DNA of 64,000 bases from assembly GCA_046297395.1 (NCBI GenBank), contig JBKCNM010000104.1, positions 1-64,000 of the forward strand, written 5' to 3'. Below are positions 26,839 to 35,108 of this stretch, one piece after another (position 1 is the stretch's first letter; every line of letters begins with the position of its first letter). This DNA is from JBEICQ01 sp046297395 (lineage in GTDB: Bacteria > Bacteroidota > Bacteroidia > UBA4408). The notes below the pieces were generated by a model. It saw only the letters and a list, made by a program, of their open reading frames with translations, ran no database searches and was not told the origin of the DNA. The position numbers and the translations under genes are program-made.

Positions 26839-27765
26839 TTATTTTTTCAGAACAATTTTATCTGTAACAATTTTGTTTCCGGAGCTTATCCTTACAAAGT
26901 ATAAACCACTTTCAAGGTTTTCCCCTGAATCGTTATTCCCTTGCCAGTATAAGCTTTGGCTGCCCTGGGCAAGAATGCCTGAGGCCAGGGTTCTTACTTT
27001 GATTCCCTTGGTGTCAAAAATTTCTACAAAACAAGGTTGACGGTTGTCTTCCAGAAAAAACTCAATCCTTGCGCTCTGTGCAAATGGGTTGGGAAATATC
27101 CTTGGTGCATAAACAAATGTCTCACGCTCCTGCATTCCCTGAGGTACACCATCAATAATTTTCTGAAATGAAATTGGTCCGGTTCTCCAGGCAGAATAAT
27201 CCTGACTCTGAATGACCTCCGGATTTCCTGTATTTAATTTCCAGATAAAAATATCATTGCAGGTACTGTCGCGACCTGTTAATATCGCATCAGCCGTGCG
27301 GAACACAAGTCCCATCGTGTAAGCAGTGGCGCCTTGTGGCATGGGTGTGGATATCACTGTTCCTGAGTTGTTTGGCTGTGTATTCACCAAGGCAGGATTG
27401 CCATAGTAACCAAAGTAGGAGGGAATATCCAGCATCCATACTCCATTTCCGATTCTGCTCATCTCACCTACACCATCATCCAAAGGATTGTCGCCCCAAT
27501 TGCCCACCACATGCTGCCACACCCGGGATTCAAATGGAATGATGGCATCGTTGCAGGTATCGGGGTGAGAAGTACAAAGACCGGTGTGAGCATAAATTTT
27601 GGGATGCATACTCGTATCTCCGGGGACTGTTCCAATATTACAGTCAATGTTGGCATAGCCATACTTGCGGGTATCCAGGTAAATACGGATCCCTTGCGTG
27701 TTTTGTCCTGCCAGTGTGCAGACAAAGCCTGTGAAAAAAATCGCAGTGAGTAAAAATTTTTGCAT
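26839..27765 (-). CDS. T9SS cargo protein with starch-operon module
   Basis: A 308-residue exported protein. Signal peptide (MQKFLLTAIFFTGFVCTLAGQ), one beta-rich domain (about 25-205) and a T9SS type A sorting domain (about 228-308; RIFPNPFAQSARIEF, LESGLYFVRI). The central domain has KIYAHTGL, VVGNWGDNPLDDGVGEM, GNGVWMLDI and VFRTADAILTGRDSTCNDIF. These strings align with the 612-residue protein and partly with the amylase, so it probably binds the same glucan. No catalytic residues are recognisable. Eleven bases separate it from the upstream gene. The domain contains four Cys, which could form disulfides outside the cell. Confidence 0.75.
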   Translation of the reverse strand: MQKFLLTAIFFTGFVCTLAGQNTQGIRIYLDTRKYGYANIDCNIGTVPGDTSMHPKIYAHTGLCTSHPDTCNDAIIPFESRVWQHVVGNWGDNPLDDGVGEMSRIGNGVWMLDIPSYFGYYGNPALVNTQPNNSGTVISTPMPQGATAYTMGLVFRTADAILTGRDSTCNDIFIWKLNTGNPEVIQSQDYSAWRTGPISFQKIIDGVPQGMQERETFVYAPRIFPNPFAQSARIEFFLEDNRQPCFVEIFDTKGIKVRTLASGILAQGSQSLYWQGNNDSGENLESGLYFVRISSGNKIVTDKIVLKK

Positions 27766-27776
27766 GTGATTTGATG

Positions 27777-29615
27777 TTATGGTTTGATGATTTTTTGCGT
27801 GATGTTTTTCTTCTCGGAAAGAAGTTGAATAAAATATGTTCCCTGTGGGTATTGTTCAAATGGAAATTGTAAGATTTTTTTTCCTGCAATGTTTTGCTCG
27901 ATTAAAATTTCACCCAAAATATTCATGATTTTAATCCTTGATTCAATCCCGTTCTCTCCCTCCGGAAATTCGATGTTTAAGAGCTGATTCACAGGATTGG
28001 GATAAACTTTCATTTGCTTTTCGGCCATCACATCTGATGTACCAAGGCCAATGATATTTACCGGTTTGATAATGGTGTCGCGTCCGCAGGCATTCTGCAC
28101 AATCAGGCGTACCTGATAGGTCCCGTTGCTGTTGTATGTTTGGCTTGCATTGGCGTTTCCTGAATTGCTTGTATTTCCATTACCAAAGTTCCAGGAGTAT
28201 GTTTGTCCTGCCTGATGATTAAGCACAGAAAAATTAATGGTATTGGTGTTGAATACCGAAAAATTGAAATCCGCAACCGGAAGAGCAAGAGAGTTTACAA
28301 AGGCAACATCTATGCCTGAACAGCCATTGCTGTTGGTTACTACCACGCTGTATTCTCCTGCCTGATTAACGGTGATGGAATTGCCCGTTGAACCATTCGA
28401 CCAGGTGTAATTAGAAAAGTTTCCATCTGCTGTAAGGGTGGTGCTTTGGCCCGGACAAAGCAAAGTATTGCCTGCAATATTTACAACCGGAAGTGATCCG
28501 GAAACAAGATTGATGGTATCAGTGGCAACGCATCCACTGCTGGTGGTGAGGTTAATCCAGTATGTCCCGGTTTCTGCAACCGGCAGGGTTGGCGTTGTTG
28601 CGCCTGTTGACCATAAAACCGATGTGTAGGGAGCCGTGTATCTGGTTCCGCTCACTCCCTGAAAACTTGAATTGGGTGATGCACTGTATTGCATGAATAT
28701 ATCATTTCCATTGTTGTCTTTTCCGGTGGCTGTTCCATCGGCATTCCTGAAAACAAAAATGATTCCGTTAATAGTTACCCCTGTATCCAAATCGTAGTAT
28801 GTTTTTGGATTGATGGTGATTTTCCAGAGGTTGTTTCCCATGTTTGTCATTTGGCCCAGTCCATCATCTTGCCCCCAATTGCCAACCCAGCCAACCACTC
28901 CGCCAAATGGAACAAGCTCATATCCCGAATGAAAATATACCTTGGAAGCACCCACCAGTCCGGTTTGCCCCATGGTGGCGTTGTATATGATGGTTAAACT
29001 GTCTCCATCAGGCGTGATGGGAAAATTACCTCCAAGCGTGATGCCTGCAGCTCCACAAAATGAGGTATCATTTCCAAGCGATATGTTACACTCAGGAGGA
29101 GGGGCAATAATGGTGAATCCTGCTATATAGTTTGCGTTGTTGTTGTTGTCAATATGCGTTCCTATTGCAGTCCCGGAGGTGTAGGATGCTTCAAAATATA
29201 ATTCCAATTGGTAATTGCCGGGACTCAGGCCTGCCATAAAAGCAATGTTCATGGTATCATTCTGCCATTGCTGATCTCCGGGAGTGCCGGTAAGATTTTG
29301 AAAAAAGGGTAAGTTAACGGATGTAAAGGGTGCAGAGGAGACCATTCCGGCAGGCACAACCCTATAAAATAAATTGGCTCCTGTGATATCATCCCCGCCA
29401 TTCTTCCATGTCTTAAGCAATCCACCCCTGAGCCGGTAATTAACTGTATTGACAAATGAACCCAGGTTCTGGTTGTTAAAACTGGTTCCGGGAAGTGAAT
29501 TGGTGGAACCAAATGTAAGAATTACGCCCCTGTCCCAAATGCCACTGGCTGCCAATAGGGTACAATTCCACCCAATAAATATGATGGAAATCAGGGTGAT
29601 TAGACTTTTTTTCAT
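27777..29615 (-). CDS. T9SS cargo protein with starch-operon module and PKD domain
   Basis: First gene of the operon; 612 residues. Signal peptide (about 1-24), an unassigned N-terminal beta domain (about 25-170; DRGVILTFGSTNSLPG, NYQLELYFEAS), the shared module (about 185-320; KVYFHSGYELVPFG, WVGNWGQDDGLGQM, GNNLWKITI, VFRNADGTATGKDNNG), Ig/gliding-type repeats (WSNGSTGNSITVNQAGEYSV), a PKD-like domain (about 450-525; YSWNFGNGNTS) and a T9SS sorting domain (about 535-612; KVYPNPVNQLLNIEF). No catalytic site seen; probably a surface glucan-binding protein. A TATATTTG box lies 4 bases before the ATG, so the transcript may be leaderless. Confidence 0.75.
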   Translation of the reverse strand: MKKSLITLISIIFIGWNCTLLAASGIWDRGVILTFGSTNSLPGTSFNNQNLGSFVNTVNYRLRGGLLKTWKNGGDDITGANLFYRVVPAGMVSSAPFTSVNLPFFQNLTGTPGDQQWQNDTMNIAFMAGLSPGNYQLELYFEASYTSGTAIGTHIDNNNNANYIAGFTIIAPPPECNISLGNDTSFCGAAGITLGGNFPITPDGDSLTIIYNATMGQTGLVGASKVYFHSGYELVPFGGVVGWVGNWGQDDGLGQMTNMGNNLWKITINPKTYYDLDTGVTINGIIFVFRNADGTATGKDNNGNDIFMQYSASPNSSFQGVSGTRYTAPYTSVLWSTGATTPTLPVAETGTYWINLTTSSGCVATDTINLVSGSLPVVNIAGNTLLCPGQSTTLTADGNFSNYTWSNGSTGNSITVNQAGEYSVVVTNSNGCSGIDVAFVNSLALPVADFNFSVFNTNTINFSVLNHQAGQTYSWNFGNGNTSNSGNANASQTYNSNGTYQVRLIVQNACGRDTIIKPVNIIGLGTSDVMAEKQMKVYPNPVNQLLNIEFPEGENGIESRIKIMNILGEILIEQNIAGKKILQFPFEQYPQGTYFIQLLSEKKNITQKIIKP

Positions 29616-29619
29616 AAGA

Positions 29620-29627
29620 CAAATATA
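29620..29627 (-). promoter_or_regulatory. -7 box TATATTTG of the starch operon
   Basis: Exact TANNTTTG on the minus strand ending 4 bases before the ATG at 29615. Transcription would start at or inside the start codon. Confidence 0.5.
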
Positions 29628-29775
29628 AGTGTCTGCTTAACACTTTATTTGATGGGCCATGAAAAAGTTCTTAAAAAATGAAAAATGATACAATTTGTTC
29701 AAAGGATGATTTTTCATCCGGGGAGAACGAATATTCCCTGGCCAAACGATTGATGGTTCTTGATAGAGGAGAGAA

Positions 29776-30459
29776 TCAGAAAAGATTCAGTTTATCAAGA
29801 AGAGAATCTTTATAGGACCTGCTGATAGGAATCTCCTTATCCAGGATATGAATGTTATTGTCTTCAATTTCTTTGATTTTGTCCATTCTCACGATAAACG
29901 AGCGATGAACCCTGCAAAAATCACGCCCCGGAAGCTTGTTTTCGATTGCTTTCATGGTAGACAAGATGGTGTGTCTGCCCTGTGTTGTATAAAGATTTAC
30001 ATAATCAGCAAGGGCCTCCACATAATGAATTTCATCGAGTGGCATCCTGATCAGTTTGTTGTCTTTTTTAATGAAGACTTCTTTGTCATTTTCACCGGGA
30101 ATAAGGTTCTCATTGATTCTTCTTACTTTCTCAAGTGATTTTACAAAGCGCGAGTAATCAACGGGTTTAAGCAAGAAATCAGTTACATTATAGTCAAATG
30201 CTGCTGCTGCATATTCACGGTTAACAGTAACCATCACAACCTGTGCCCTTCCTTTGTATTGATAGAGGAACTCTAAACCTGTCATTTCAGGCATTTCAAC
30301 ATCTAAAAAAACCAGGTCTACTTGGGTTTTTCCCAGAAAGTCCATGGCATCCTGCGCTCTTGAGAAAGAGCCGGCAAGAATGAGGCCATCTGTTTTTTCA
30401 ACAAAGGTATTAATGGTGTACCTGGATAGGTCATCATCATCTATTACGATACAATGCAT
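29776..30459 (-). CDS. LytTR-family response regulator
   Basis: Two-domain regulator of 227 residues. The receiver domain (1-120) has the acidic pocket IDDDDLSR, phospho-acceptor Asp54 in LVFLDVEMPEMTGLEF, and Lys in FLLKPVDYSRF. The LytTR DNA-binding domain (about 128-227) shows EIHYVEALADYVNLYT, TMKAIENKL and FCRVHRSFIVRMDKI. Such regulators normally pair with a LytS/YehU-type histidine kinase, which is absent here. It lies between the T9SS glucan operon and the flavoprotein gene, divergent from the latter. It may control either one, but no kinase or target site can be identified. Start fixed by the MHCIVIDDD N-terminus. Confidence 0.9.
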   Translation of the reverse strand: MHCIVIDDDDLSRYTINTFVEKTDGLILAGSFSRAQDAMDFLGKTQVDLVFLDVEMPEMTGLEFLYQYKGRAQVVMVTVNREYAAAAFDYNVTDFLLKPVDYSRFVKSLEKVRRINENLIPGENDKEVFIKKDNKLIRMPLDEIHYVEALADYVNLYTTQGRHTILSTMKAIENKLPGRDFCRVHRSFIVRMDKIKEIEDNNIHILDKEIPISRSYKDSLLDKLNLF

Positions 30460-30513
30460 GGTATTATCCTCAAAATATCCACGAATTTAGGCTTAAGATT
30501 TTATTCTTACAAT

Positions 30514-30521
30514 TAGATTTG
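30514..30521 (+). promoter_or_regulatory. -7 box TAGATTTG of the flavoprotein/caspase operon
   Basis: Exact TANNTTTG, 45 bases before the ATG at 30567, in the 107-base divergent gap. Confidence 0.5.
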
Positions 30522-30566
30522 CATTTTCCTGAATTTTAACATTCTGGAAAATTTAAAATTCAAACT

Positions 30567-32048
30567 ATGGAAAAGTATGATTTGGTTGTGATTGGAGCCG
30601 GACCCAGTGGGTACGCCGGAGCCATGCGTGCAATTGATTTTAAGAAAAAGGTATTGGTAGTTGAAAAGGACAAGATAGGTGGTGCAGGCATATATAATGG
30701 AGCACTCTGGAGTAAATCTATGTGGGAGTACTCTGAAAAAGTCAAGGTCATCCGTGAATTTAAGGAGCCAAACAAAGAGCCTGTCAGCTGGGATTCGATG
30801 ATGGGTGTGGTCGAATCAGCTTTGCTTGACAGAAAGATGCAGATGACACTTCATCTTGATTTGCTGCATAAGCAAACAACAGAAAACGGCATCCACTATG
30901 AAAAAGGAGAAGCCCGTTTGGTTGATAAGCATACAGTGGAGATAAAAAAACACAACGGTGCCATTAAAACCATCAGCACAGAATTTATCTTACTTGCTAC
31001 AGGCAGCAGGCCTCGCTATTTGCCCGGTATTCCCATAGATGAAAAAATTATTGTTACCAGCGATGGAATCAATAATTGGACTGATTTTCCAAAAAGTCTG
31101 GTGATTCTTGGTGCGGGTGTTATTGGTTGTGAATTTGCAACCATCTTTTCCAATATCGGACGAACAAAGGTTCACCTTATCGACAAGGGTGATCGCATCC
31201 TTCCATTCGAGGATGAAGACATCGCCCAGATGGTAACCGAAAATCTTGAAGCGAACGGGGTGGTTATCCATAAAAACTCTTCTCTTGTTCGGATGCAGAT
31301 TGTTGATGGTGAAGTGGAGTATGAATTGCAATACACCAACGGAACGAATGAAATTCTAAGGGTAGAAAGGGCACTCGTGAGTGTGGGTAGAATTCCTAAT
31401 GTTGAAAATCTTGGTCTCGAAAATGCCGGGGTGGAACTCACAGAGCGCGGAAGTATCAAAGATGAAGATACCGTTACAACAGTTCCAAACATTTATGTTG
31501 CGGGCGATCTCACCGCTGAAGTTTCCCTTGTTACGGTAGGGGAGAGAGAGGCAAGACATGCTGTAAGAAAAATGTTTGGTTCATATGTGGATACCCTGAA
31601 ATACCGCAACCTGTGTACCATTATGTTTCTTAACCCTGAGGTGGCAGTGGTGGGAATGAGTGAGCAGGAAGCCTTGAGAAAAGGCATTTCCGTTAAAATA
31701 GCGCGCATCGATTACTCATGCATTGCAAGAGCCATTGCCATGCGCAAAACAAGGGGTTTCTTTAAAATTATTGTGAGCAACGATGCAGAAATGAAAATAC
31801 TCGGCATGCGCGCCATCGGAGAACATGCAAGCAGCGCCATACAGGCTGTTCAGCTGCTGATTTACATGGGCAAAGGAATTGATGAACTGGCTCACATGAT
31901 TTATCCTCATCCCTCAATCATAGAGGGCATACAGGAATGTGTGAGGATGCTTCTCGGAAAATCAATTTATAAATCAAGGGTGTTTCGCGACAAACTGAAG
32001 TGTTATGTATGCGAGCATGGAAAAATCACACCAATAGACACACTATGA
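30567..32048 (+). CDS. Dihydrolipoamide-dehydrogenase-like flavoprotein lacking the redox disulfide
   Basis: A 493-residue class I pyridine-nucleotide-disulfide-oxidoreductase fold. FAD loop VIGAGPSGYAGAM (8-20), NAD(P) loop ILGAGVIGCEFA (about 181-192), second FAD contact IYVAGDLTA (about 311), and a C-terminal dimerisation domain with HPSIIE where lipoamide dehydrogenase has HPTLSE. The disulfide segment normally reading GGTCLNVGCIPSK is GGAGIYNGALWSK: both cysteines are replaced (Gly41, Ala46). It therefore cannot do dithiol chemistry and may act as a diaphorase or transhydrogenase, as SthA does with only one Cys. The basic C-terminus is extended (CYVCEHGK). Its stop overlaps the ATG of the caspase-like gene. 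Confidence 0.85.
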   Translation: MEKYDLVVIGAGPSGYAGAMRAIDFKKKVLVVEKDKIGGAGIYNGALWSKSMWEYSEKVKVIREFKEPNKEPVSWDSMMGVVESALLDRKMQMTLHLDLLHKQTTENGIHYEKGEARLVDKHTVEIKKHNGAIKTISTEFILLATGSRPRYLPGIPIDEKIIVTSDGINNWTDFPKSLVILGAGVIGCEFATIFSNIGRTKVHLIDKGDRILPFEDEDIAQMVTENLEANGVVIHKNSSLVRMQIVDGEVEYELQYTNGTNEILRVERALVSVGRIPNVENLGLENAGVELTERGSIKDEDTVTTVPNIYVAGDLTAEVSLVTVGEREARHAVRKMFGSYVDTLKYRNLCTIMFLNPEVAVVGMSEQEALRKGISVKIARIDYSCIARAIAMRKTRGFFKIIVSNDAEMKILGMRAIGEHASSAIQAVQLLIYMGKGIDELAHMIYPHPSIIEGIQECVRMLLGKSIYKSRVFRDKLKCYVCEHGKITPIDTL

Positions 32049-34408
32049 AATTCAGGATATTTTTTCTTTTATCATTCGGCTTTTTTCAATTCACATCAGG
32101 ACAATCGCCATCCAAACTTTTAAAGGAAGGCAAAGAGCAATCGATGGCAGGGAAATGTAACGAAGCCATCAACCTCTTTACCCGTGCCATTGAAGCAAAG
32201 TCATCTTTTACGGATGCTTACCTCGAAAGAGCCAAATGCTACATCCTTTTAAAAGAATATGCGAAGGCAGTTGATGATTGTAAATTCCTCGTTAACATCA
32301 AACCCAAAAATGAAGATTATCAACTTCTCCTTGCCCAAGCCTATTACTATGCCGGAAAAGCGGCTCAGGGTGCTGAGTTGTTGGCTCATTTGGTAATTGA
32401 AGATCCCACCAACAAATCTTTTTTTGAATGGGCCATCAAGTGTAAACTCGCTTTAAAGGAAAATGAGGGTGCAATTAATTATTGTAACGAAGCCCTGGCG
32501 CAATTCGAAGAAGATGATTTTTTTACCTACATGAAAGGGGTTTCTCTTGACAGTGCCCGCAATCATCAACGGGCTGTTCTTAGCTATGAAAGAGCCATCA
32601 GACAAATTGAGGATAAGTATCCAAAAGAACAACGCAAGCCTTTTGTAGCTTACTATGAAGCCCTGGGTACTTCTCTCATGAAAATTAAACGGTTCGATAA
32701 TGCTGCAGGTTATTTTGCTCAGATCAATTCCATTGATACCGGCTATTATAGAGCACATGAATTAATTGGTGATGCAAATCTAGGTTCCGGAAAATACCTA
32801 CAGGCTGTGAGTCGTTACTCCCGGGCTATCAAAAATAACCCCAATAATCTCAATCTATATTATAAAAGAGGTACCGCCCTAAAAAACCAAAAACAATACA
32901 CAGAGGCAATCAATAACTTTAATCATTTGCTCAGTGTTGATTCTACAAATATTCTGGCGCTACTTGAACGGGCTTTTTGTGCCGATGAGATTGGTGAGTA
33001 TGATGTTGCACAAAGTTTTTACAAAAAGGCAAAAAGAATAGATCCCTACAACCGCCAGGTTGATCAATATATTGATGCATCAGCAAAGAAAATGTATGAA
33101 GCTAATCGTGAAGATGAAAAGCCTGAGTTAAAAATTACCTCACCAGATAATGAAGGCTTTGCTCTGCTTGTGCCCGTTAGCAGAAGCTACATTGAAGTAA
33201 AAGGCAGGATTTTCGATAAGTCCAGAATATTGAAAATCATGATCGATGAAGTGGAAGCAAAGTTCAGTAAAGATTCGCTTAATCCTCATTTTTCTGCATC
33301 CGTTACTTTGGAAAGAAAAAATCAGGTGGTCTTTAAAGTAACCGATATTTATTTCAACACACTTACCGTTACTTATTCGCTCAAACAATTTGAGAAAAAT
33401 AAACCCATCGTTGTTCTCTCCGATCCTATCCCCTCCGGCAATCAATTGTATGTAGGAAAAAATTCGGGTAGCATTCTTAAAATACATGGTCACATTGACG
33501 ATGAAAGCCAGATCAGATCAATTATTGTAAATAACAACCATGCTATTTATTCTTTGTCTGAATTGAATCCGGAATTCAATATTGAGTTGAATATTTCAAA
33601 AACGGATACTCTTGTGTTTATCGTCACTGATGCTTTTGAGAATACTTCGGTTACCCGTTATGTTCTCAATAGAAAAGCCATTGTTGAATCTGAGGTAAAT
33701 CCAATGGGAATTACCTGGGTAGTGTTTATTGAAAATGGTTCGTATGCCAATTTTGCCTCCCTTGAAGGACCTGCAAGAGACAGAGAAACATTAAGAAATG
33801 CACTCTCATCTTACAGGATTGATAATTTCATTACCAAAAAGAACATGACCAAAGATGAAATGGAAAGATTTTTTTCCATTGACCTCCGACAACAGCTTAA
33901 ATCCGCTCAGGTGAATTCTCTTTTGGTTTGGTACGCCGGACATGGGAAGTTTCAGAATGAAAATGGTTATTGGATTCCTGTTAATGCAAAGATGAATGAT
34001 GAGTTTACCTATTTTCAGATCACAAACCTCAAAGGGTATATCAGTACATATAAGTTCTTGAATCATGTGCTGATTATTTCGGATGCTTGCGAAACGGGTG
34101 GGGCTTTTTGTGTGAATGAAAATGAATCTCCCGACCCGGGTGACTGTATGAAGTCAGGCAAGGCCAGATTGCAAAGTGCACAGGTGTTTACTTCTTCCAA
34201 CACTGAAAAGAGTGCAGATAATTCTCTGTTTGCCAACATTTTCTGTGGGATTCTCAGCGCCAACACCGACCCTTGTATACCCATCGAAAAAATCAGGACA
34301 AAAGTGTCAAAAACAGTTACTCTCAATCAGTCACAGCGACCCATGTTTGGTCATATTCAAGGACTTGAACATAAAGGCGGCTCTTTTTTCTTTATGAGGA
34401 TGAATTAA
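32045..34408 (+). CDS. Exported TPR / Ig-like / caspase-like (C14) protein
   Basis: A 787-residue protein starting at the ATG at 32045, which overlaps the previous stop as ATGA; upstream in-frame ATGs would hide the signal peptide MKFRIFFLLSFGFFQFTSGQ. TPR repeats occupy about 22-350 (for example CNEAINLFTRAIEAK and YLQAVSRYSRAIKNNPNN). Two Ig-like beta repeats follow (about 360-545), opened by LKITSPDN and IVVLSDP. The C-terminal caspase-like domain (about 555-787) has His633 in WYAGHG and Cys682 in ISDACETGG, the catalytic dyad of C14 peptidases. Probably periplasmic or membrane-associated. The substrate is unknown; metacaspase-type members prefer basic P1 residues, which is not testable here. 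Confidence 0.85.
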   Translation: MKFRIFFLLSFGFFQFTSGQSPSKLLKEGKEQSMAGKCNEAINLFTRAIEAKSSFTDAYLERAKCYILLKEYAKAVDDCKFLVNIKPKNEDYQLLLAQAYYYAGKAAQGAELLAHLVIEDPTNKSFFEWAIKCKLALKENEGAINYCNEALAQFEEDDFFTYMKGVSLDSARNHQRAVLSYERAIRQIEDKYPKEQRKPFVAYYEALGTSLMKIKRFDNAAGYFAQINSIDTGYYRAHELIGDANLGSGKYLQAVSRYSRAIKNNPNNLNLYYKRGTALKNQKQYTEAINNFNHLLSVDSTNILALLERAFCADEIGEYDVAQSFYKKAKRIDPYNRQVDQYIDASAKKMYEANREDEKPELKITSPDNEGFALLVPVSRSYIEVKGRIFDKSRILKIMIDEVEAKFSKDSLNPHFSASVTLERKNQVVFKVTDIYFNTLTVTYSLKQFEKNKPIVVLSDPIPSGNQLYVGKNSGSILKIHGHIDDESQIRSIIVNNNHAIYSLSELNPEFNIELNISKTDTLVFIVTDAFENTSVTRYVLNRKAIVESEVNPMGITWVVFIENGSYANFASLEGPARDRETLRNALSSYRIDNFITKKNMTKDEMERFFSIDLRQQLKSAQVNSLLVWYAGHGKFQNENGYWIPVNAKMNDEFTYFQITNLKGYISTYKFLNHVLIISDACETGGAFCVNENESPDPGDCMKSGKARLQSAQVFTSSNTEKSADNSLFANIFCGILSANTDPCIPIEKIRTKVSKTVTLNQSQRPMFGHIQGLEHKGGSFFFMRMN

Positions 34409-34412
34409 ATCT

Positions 34413-35108
34413 TCAGGGAGTAAACCGATATCCCACCCCTCTAATCGAATGAAAGTGTTTTGGCTCTTTCGGATTGGGCTCAAAAAGTTTCCTGAAGTTC
34501 ACAATAAAGTTGTCGATGGTTCTTGATGTAGGATAAATTTCGTACCCCCATACTTCCTCCAGAATTGTTTCTCTGGATACAACAACATGAGGATTCTCGA
34601 TAAAAAGTTTAAGGATCTGAATTTCTTTTTTTGACAATTCAATTTTCTTTTCACCATCCCATACAAGATACTCTGCAAAATCAATTTTTCGATTTCCAAG
34701 GTGGTAAACTGTGTCGCGGTTTTCTTCAGGTCTTCTGCCTGCCGACCTTTTTACCAGGTTGTGAACCCTCAGCAAAAACTCCTCCAGCACAAATGGTTTT
34801 GTCATATAATCATCTGCACCGGTTTTAAGGCCCTCCAGCTTCTCACTGATACCCGATTTTGCGGTCAGCATAAGAATGGGAACATGTTGGTTTTCCTGAC
34901 GAATGCTTTTACAGATACCAAATCCGTCAATTTCTGGTAACATAACATCCAGAATAATCAGGTCATACTTTGCACTCTTAAAATATTTCAATGCCTGTCT
35001 TCCCTCCACGGCCCGGAATACATCATATCCCTCTAACTCCAGGTTAAGGGTAAGCATCTCAAGGATGTTTTCTTCATCTTCAACCAGCAATATCCTCGGC
35101 TTTGTCAT
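34413..35108 (-). CDS. OmpR-family response regulator, orphan
   Basis: A 231-residue winged-helix regulator. The receiver domain (1-118) has EDEENIL acidic residues, the phospho-acceptor in LIILDVMLPEIDGFGI (about Asp53) and MTKPF Lys (about 103). The DNA-binding domain (about 130-231) carries SKKEIQILKLF, ILEEVWGYEIYPTSRTID and HFHSIRGVGYRFTP. No histidine kinase is adjacent. Its start lies inside the AddB-like gene (29-base overlap), so translation is coupled to that nuclease gene. Only 4 bases separate its stop from the convergent caspase gene. Regulon unknown. Confidence 0.9.
   Translation of the reverse strand: MTKPRILLVEDEENILEMLTLNLELEGYDVFRAVEGRQALKYFKSAKYDLIILDVMLPEIDGFGICKSIRQENQHVPILMLTAKSGISEKLEGLKTGADDYMTKPFVLEEFLLRVHNLVKRSAGRRPEENRDTVYHLGNRKIDFAEYLVWDGEKKIELSKKEIQILKLFIENPHVVVSRETILEEVWGYEIYPTSRTIDNFIVNFRKLFEPNPKEPKHFHSIRGVGYRFTP

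Noticed and set aside
32000..32044. Upstream start of the caspase-like gene at 32000
   Set aside because: It lies within the flavoprotein gene in another frame and buries the signal peptide; the ATG at 32045 has a clean signal peptide and ATGA coupling.
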